From Phycisphaeraceae bacterium (GTDB taxonomy: Bacteria > Planctomycetota > Phycisphaerae > Phycisphaerales > Phycisphaeraceae), in the NCBI GenBank assembly GCA_002686995.1, contig NYZC01000062.1, forward strand, positions 1 to 40,047: DNA of 40,047 nucleotides, in the 5' to 3' direction. Of the stretch, positions 37,374 through 40,047 are shown one piece after another; within the stretch, counting starts at the first letter, position 1; each line of letters begins with the position of its first letter. The translations under genes and the position numbers were made by a program. The notes below the pieces were generated by a model. The model had not been told where the DNA came from. It saw only the letters and a list, made by a program, of their open reading frames with translations, and made no database searches.

Positions 37374-38184
37374 CGGCGGTGTGCCCACCATATTCGACAA
37401 TGATCTCGGCAAGCTCACGAAGGGTTACGCCTTCACTATACTTCGGCTGACGTCCGTCGATAACGAACAACATCAGATAATCGCCAGATTCATCGATGGC
37501 GATGGCCGTACGCGGTGACGGCTTGAGATTGTGTCCGTTGGCCAGGCCGGACACCAAGACTCCTTCTTTCAGAATCGCCTTGAAGCCGGTTATCGCGTTT
37601 TGGATTTCCCACTCGGGGCTTTCGATTGAAACCTTATTATCAGCGGAAAGGAACAGAGTTGGGCGATCCAGCGCGTTTTCGAAATAGCGGTTTCCGTTTG
37701 AAATCACTAGACCAGTCGGATCCACCGGATCACCCGCGCGCGGATAATAGGAGAGCGGGCCATTGGCGTAGAATGGTGAGAAAGGGCCACCGTTGACCGC
37801 CAATTGGACGCCGAACCTGCTGAGGAACTGCGAAGTCGTCTGAGCCGAGAGAGTCCGTCCGCCACTCGGATCACTCGGCGTCACGAGAAAGCCGATCCCG
37901 GGCGCAGTCAGATCGATTCGCACAGCGTGAATTACCAAAGGTCGTGGTTCATTGCGTACGACCCGTCTGTAATCGATGCCGTGAAATAGAGATCGATCGA
38001 CAGGTTCGGGCAGACGCCGGTGGTGATACCAGTAACTGTAAGTCCCGCACGCGACCAATACGGATGACAATGACCACGCTAACAGCATCGCTACTGTGAA
38101 CAGCCAATGCCTTCGTTTGAGTAGCAATCCGACCAATCCGGCCATCACACCGGCGCCAAGAAGGATCACAGTGATCTGCGTCAT
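37210..38184 (-). CDS. Membrane-anchored phosphodiester glycosidase family protein (NAGPA/DUF2233)
   Basis: 324 aa from ATG 38184, which has GGAG 7 bases upstream; ATG 38214 is a longer alternative. Two N-terminal membrane segments (VILLGAGVMAGLVGLLLKRR and LFTVAMLLAWSLSSVLVACG) are followed by an exported domain with the NAGPA fold. Visible signatures are AVNGGPFSPFYANG, SPRTAIAIDESGDYLMLFVI, VNMDGGGSSTLVW and RPVATHLGVY. Human NAGPA removes GlcNAc from phosphodiesters; bacterial homologues cleave glycan-phosphate links or serve in exopolysaccharide metabolism. Its 3' end overlaps the chimeric tail of the broken gene on the other strand. Confidence 0.88.
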   Translation of the reverse strand: MTQITVILLGAGVMAGLVGLLLKRRHWLFTVAMLLAWSLSSVLVACGTYSYWYHHRRLPEPVDRSLFHGIDYRRVVRNEPRPLVIHAVRIDLTAPGIGFLVTPSDPSGGRTLSAQTTSQFLSRFGVQLAVNGGPFSPFYANGPLSYYPRAGDPVDPTGLVISNGNRYFENALDRPTLFLSADNKVSIESPEWEIQNAITGFKAILKEGVLVSGLANGHNLKPSPRTAIAIDESGDYLMLFVIDGRQPKYSEGVTLRELAEIIVEYGGHTAVNMDGGGSSTLVWQVPSGQPEVLNSPIHGRVPPGIERPVATHLGVYAIPLQCAE

Positions 38185-38224
38185 CACGTCTCCAGGTCCC
38201 AATCGATACGTCATCCGCCATCTT

Positions 38225-38323
38225 GGAGTTCAGGGCGGCTGCCTGCCGTTCACCAGGAGTCGCCGCTCCAGCAAACAGAGCCTCGATCCGTCGCAATCTG
38301 TCGGCCAATGACTGTTCGTCCAT
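38225..38323 (-). pseudogene. Truncated gene start (IEALFAGAATPGER type)
   Basis: From ATG 38323 (AGGACA upstream) the frame encodes MDEQSLADRLRRIEALFAGA then ATPGERQAAALNS. This is the beginning of a family seen in proteins with an N-terminal helical DUF2786-like segment. After about 33 codons it becomes non-family sequence over the start of the NAGPA gene. It is a 5' gene stub left by a deletion. Confidence 0.55.
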
Positions 38324-38506
38324 GGATTGTCCTTTCATTCAGCCCCTCTGAATTCTGGAACATCTGTCGTATTTGAGAGCAGGGACACGCGCATGACGGC
38401 CGGATGACAAGCGCATGACGCAGAGGCGCTGGTCACCACTTGACCATTTCGTCACATCTCGTCCCGAGTTACAGTGTTGCCGCTCGGGTTGCCGGTGACC
38501 CGCACT

Positions 38507-38699
38507 TCAGCCCTTGGACGACCGGGTGACCTGAACCAACCTCATGATCACACTTCGCACATCGCTGGGCAGCTCAGGCCAAGCAGCTACGAGCCGTTGC
38601 AAGTCATCGTTGGGCGTCGAATCCGGACAGCAGACCGGACAGCGCACACCTGCATCTGTGGTAAGCCCAGTATCGTCAACAGCTACGTTCTGATCAGTT
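38507..38699 (-). pseudogene. Recombinase C-terminal tail fragment (AWPELP type) at right island end
   Basis: Reading leftward on minus from the att repeat, the frame continues after GFQDR with TDQNVAVDDTG, VRCPVCCPDSTPNDD and the tail LQRLVAAWPELPSDVRSVIM, stopping at 38507. The frame is the same as that of the integrase fragment at the left end when the two att copies are superimposed. The tail resembles the one at 30447-30633. No start codon or ribosome site of its own is evident. Confidence 0.65.
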
Positions 38700-38759
38700 C
38701 GGTCTTGAAAACCGGCGTGGCCCCTTGGGTCGCCGTGGGTTCGAATCCCACCCCCACCG
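38700..38759 (+). other. Right attachment-site repeat (attR), displaced tRNA-Ser 3' part
   Basis: 60 bases matching 22778-22837 at 59 positions (G for A in the variable region). It lacks the acceptor 5' strand and D arm, so it cannot form a tRNA. It is the tRNA 3' end displaced when the island inserted, and defines the island as about 22838-38699. Confidence 0.9.
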
Positions 38760-38774
38760 CTTTCTTCTTCCGCT

Positions 38775-40047
38775 TTAAAGAAAAGCATTGCTGTCGGCCA
38801 GATCCTCACCAGCGCCACGAACGGCGGGATCGTCATCGACGACGGCAACCCGCCGTGGCTCGTTCCCAGCCGCAATGAGACGATCGCGCCCAGCCGGGAT
38901 GCTCAGTGTAAAGGTGCTTCCCTGGCCCTCCACGCTGCGGACGCGAAGGGCACCGCCCAGGAGGCTGGCGAGTTCGCGGCACAGAGCCAGGCCCAGTCCG
39001 GTACCGCCCTTCACATGGCGGTTACCGACCTGGTGGAACTTGTCGAAAATGCGATGGATCTCGTCCTGTGGAATACCACGGCCGGTGTCCTCCACAGCGA
39101 ACTGGATGCGCTCGCTCTCCGCCTGCACGAGGAGCGTCACGCTGCCCGCGTCGGTGAACTTGATCGCATTGCTGAGCAGGTTGATCAGGACCTGCTTGAT
39201 CTTGTCACGGTCGGATACGAGCGGCGGGATCGCCTCGCCGATCGTGCATTGGAAGCTGATTCGCTCGCGCTTGTCGGCGAGTAGCGCCTCGGAGAGATCG
39301 CTGACCTCCTGGACCAGCGCATTGGCGTCGAATGTCGTGGCATTCAGGCTCATCTCGCCAGCCTCGACCTTCGCGATGTCGAGGATGTCGTTGACCAGCG
39401 CCAGCAAGTGCTGGCCTGCCGCCTTGACGCGCATCATCCGGTTCTTCTGGTGATCGGTCAGTGGATGCTTGTCGCTCCGATTCAGCATCCCGTCGCTGAA
39501 TCCGATGATCGCGTTGAGCGGGGTTCTCAGCTCGTGGCTCATGCTGGCCAGGAACTCGCTCTTGGCCTGACTCGCCGCCTCCGACGCCTGTCTGGCATCT
39601 TCGAGCTTCTCGTTCGCGCTCGTGAGCCGTTCTTCAGCCAGCTTGCGTTCTGTAATGTCCCGTATCACGCCGACGAACATGTGCTGCCCGTGCGACCGCA
39701 TGGCCGTGACGGCCAGATCCATGGGAAACACCAATCCGTCTTTGCGCCGCCCGGTGACCTCGCGCCCCTTGCCAATGACCCTCGCTTCGTCCGTCCGGAC
39801 GTACCGCGCGATGTATTGGTCGTGTTCGCTCCGGTAGGGTTCCGGCATGAGCATGCTCACGTTGCGGCCGATCATCTCCGATCGGGTGTATCCGAACAGT
39901 GTTTCGGCAGCCCTGTTCACTGATTTCATGATCCCGCGGTTGTCGATCGTGATGATGCAGTCGATGACGCTGCTCACCACCGCCTGCAGGTGCTCCTCAC
40001 CGGCGCGCATCGCCTCCACCGCCTGGCTGCGCTCGAACACTCTTCCG
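38775..40047 (-). CDS. PAS-domain sensor histidine kinase, partial (N-terminus beyond window), receiver cut short
   Basis: Open at the 40047 edge; about 423 codons are visible. A FixL-like PAS domain (IDCIITIDNRGIMKSVNRAA, FGYTRSEMIGR, VTGRRKDGLVFPMD) is followed by a short coiled coil and a HisKA helix with the phosphorylated His in SMSHELRTPLNAIIGF. The HATPase domain has N box LSNAIKFTDAG, G1 VEDTGRGIP, F box IFDKFHQVG and G2 GGTGLGLAL. The C-terminus begins a receiver domain (RRVAVVDDDPAVRG, with the acidic pocket) but stops after 14 more residues. So the hybrid kinase has lost its receiver, whose phospho-Asp is missing. The stop lies 15 bases outside the att repeat. Confidence 0.9.
   Translation of the reverse strand, partial: GRVFERSQAVEAMRAGEEHLQAVVSSVIDCIITIDNRGIMKSVNRAAETLFGYTRSEMIGRNVSMLMPEPYRSEHDQYIARYVRTDEARVIGKGREVTGRRKDGLVFPMDLAVTAMRSHGQHMFVGVIRDITERKLAEERLTSANEKLEDARQASEAASQAKSEFLASMSHELRTPLNAIIGFSDGMLNRSDKHPLTDHQKNRMMRVKAAGQHLLALVNDILDIAKVEAGEMSLNATTFDANALVQEVSDLSEALLADKRERISFQCTIGEAIPPLVSDRDKIKQVLINLLSNAIKFTDAGSVTLLVQAESERIQFAVEDTGRGIPQDEIHRIFDKFHQVGNRHVKGGTGLGLALCRELASLLGGALRVRSVEGQGSTFTLSIPAGRDRLIAAGNEPRRVAVVDDDPAVRGAGEDLADSNAFL

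Overview
This window looks like chromosomal DNA of a high-GC planctomycete, probably of the Phycisphaerae. That is an inference from the mix of protein families (two MoxR/DUF58/BatA-type loci, large secreted glycan-active proteins, planctomycete-style tyrosine recombinases) and from the many short intergenic repeats. No rRNA gene or other phylogenetic marker was compared.

Left part (1-22616), core genome. A minus-strand operon (5296 to 1) encodes a small zinc-finger-like membrane protein, a polytopic membrane protein, a DUF4129 protein, a DUF4350 protein, a MoxR AAA+ ATPase and a DUF58 protein cut by the window edge. Upstream, also on minus, are a short RecQ helicase, a PilZ protein, topoisomerase I (TopA) and MiaA. 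On plus follow aconitase and two exported peptidyl-prolyl isomerases (FKBP and cyclophilin). An HD-domain protein and a SixA-type phosphatase are divergent; then come an MFS transporter and a second DUF58 gene followed by a BatA/VWA protein. Several repeat families sit between these genes. The most striking is a ~110-bp near-perfect palindrome present once upstream of each DUF58 locus, with paired compensatory base changes between the two copies.

Right part (22750-38759), a genomic island. A complete tRNA-Ser(UGA) gene at 22750-22837 is followed by ~15.9 kb of foreign-looking DNA that ends in a 60-bp near-identical copy (59/60) of the tRNA 3' part at 38700-38759. The C-terminal piece of a tyrosine recombinase lies beside the tRNA. 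Cargo includes a glycoside-hydrolase-like protein, a BNR/Asp-box protein, a phytanoyl-CoA dioxygenase-like protein, a GH32/43-like propeller, a metallophosphoesterase, a phosphodiester glycosidase-like protein, a DinB-like protein, an XRE regulator and small membrane proteins. It also holds much decay: an IS1380 transposase relic, a frameshifted lipoprotein, a large broken secreted protein and truncated gene starts.

The main hunt result concerns the island ends. The recombinase reading frame runs without a stop into the tRNA, and in the same frame at the far copy it continues into a tail with an AWPELP motif. In the excised circle these would join into one ORF. The same order (a 17-bp hairpin, a tRNA segment, then a related AWASLP tail) lies contiguously at 30447-30705, with a tRNA-Leu fragment. 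This suggests a recombinase family whose attachment site lies inside its own 3' coding region.

Rightmost part (38775-40047): a PAS/histidine kinase, open at the window edge, whose receiver domain is cut off next to the att repeat.
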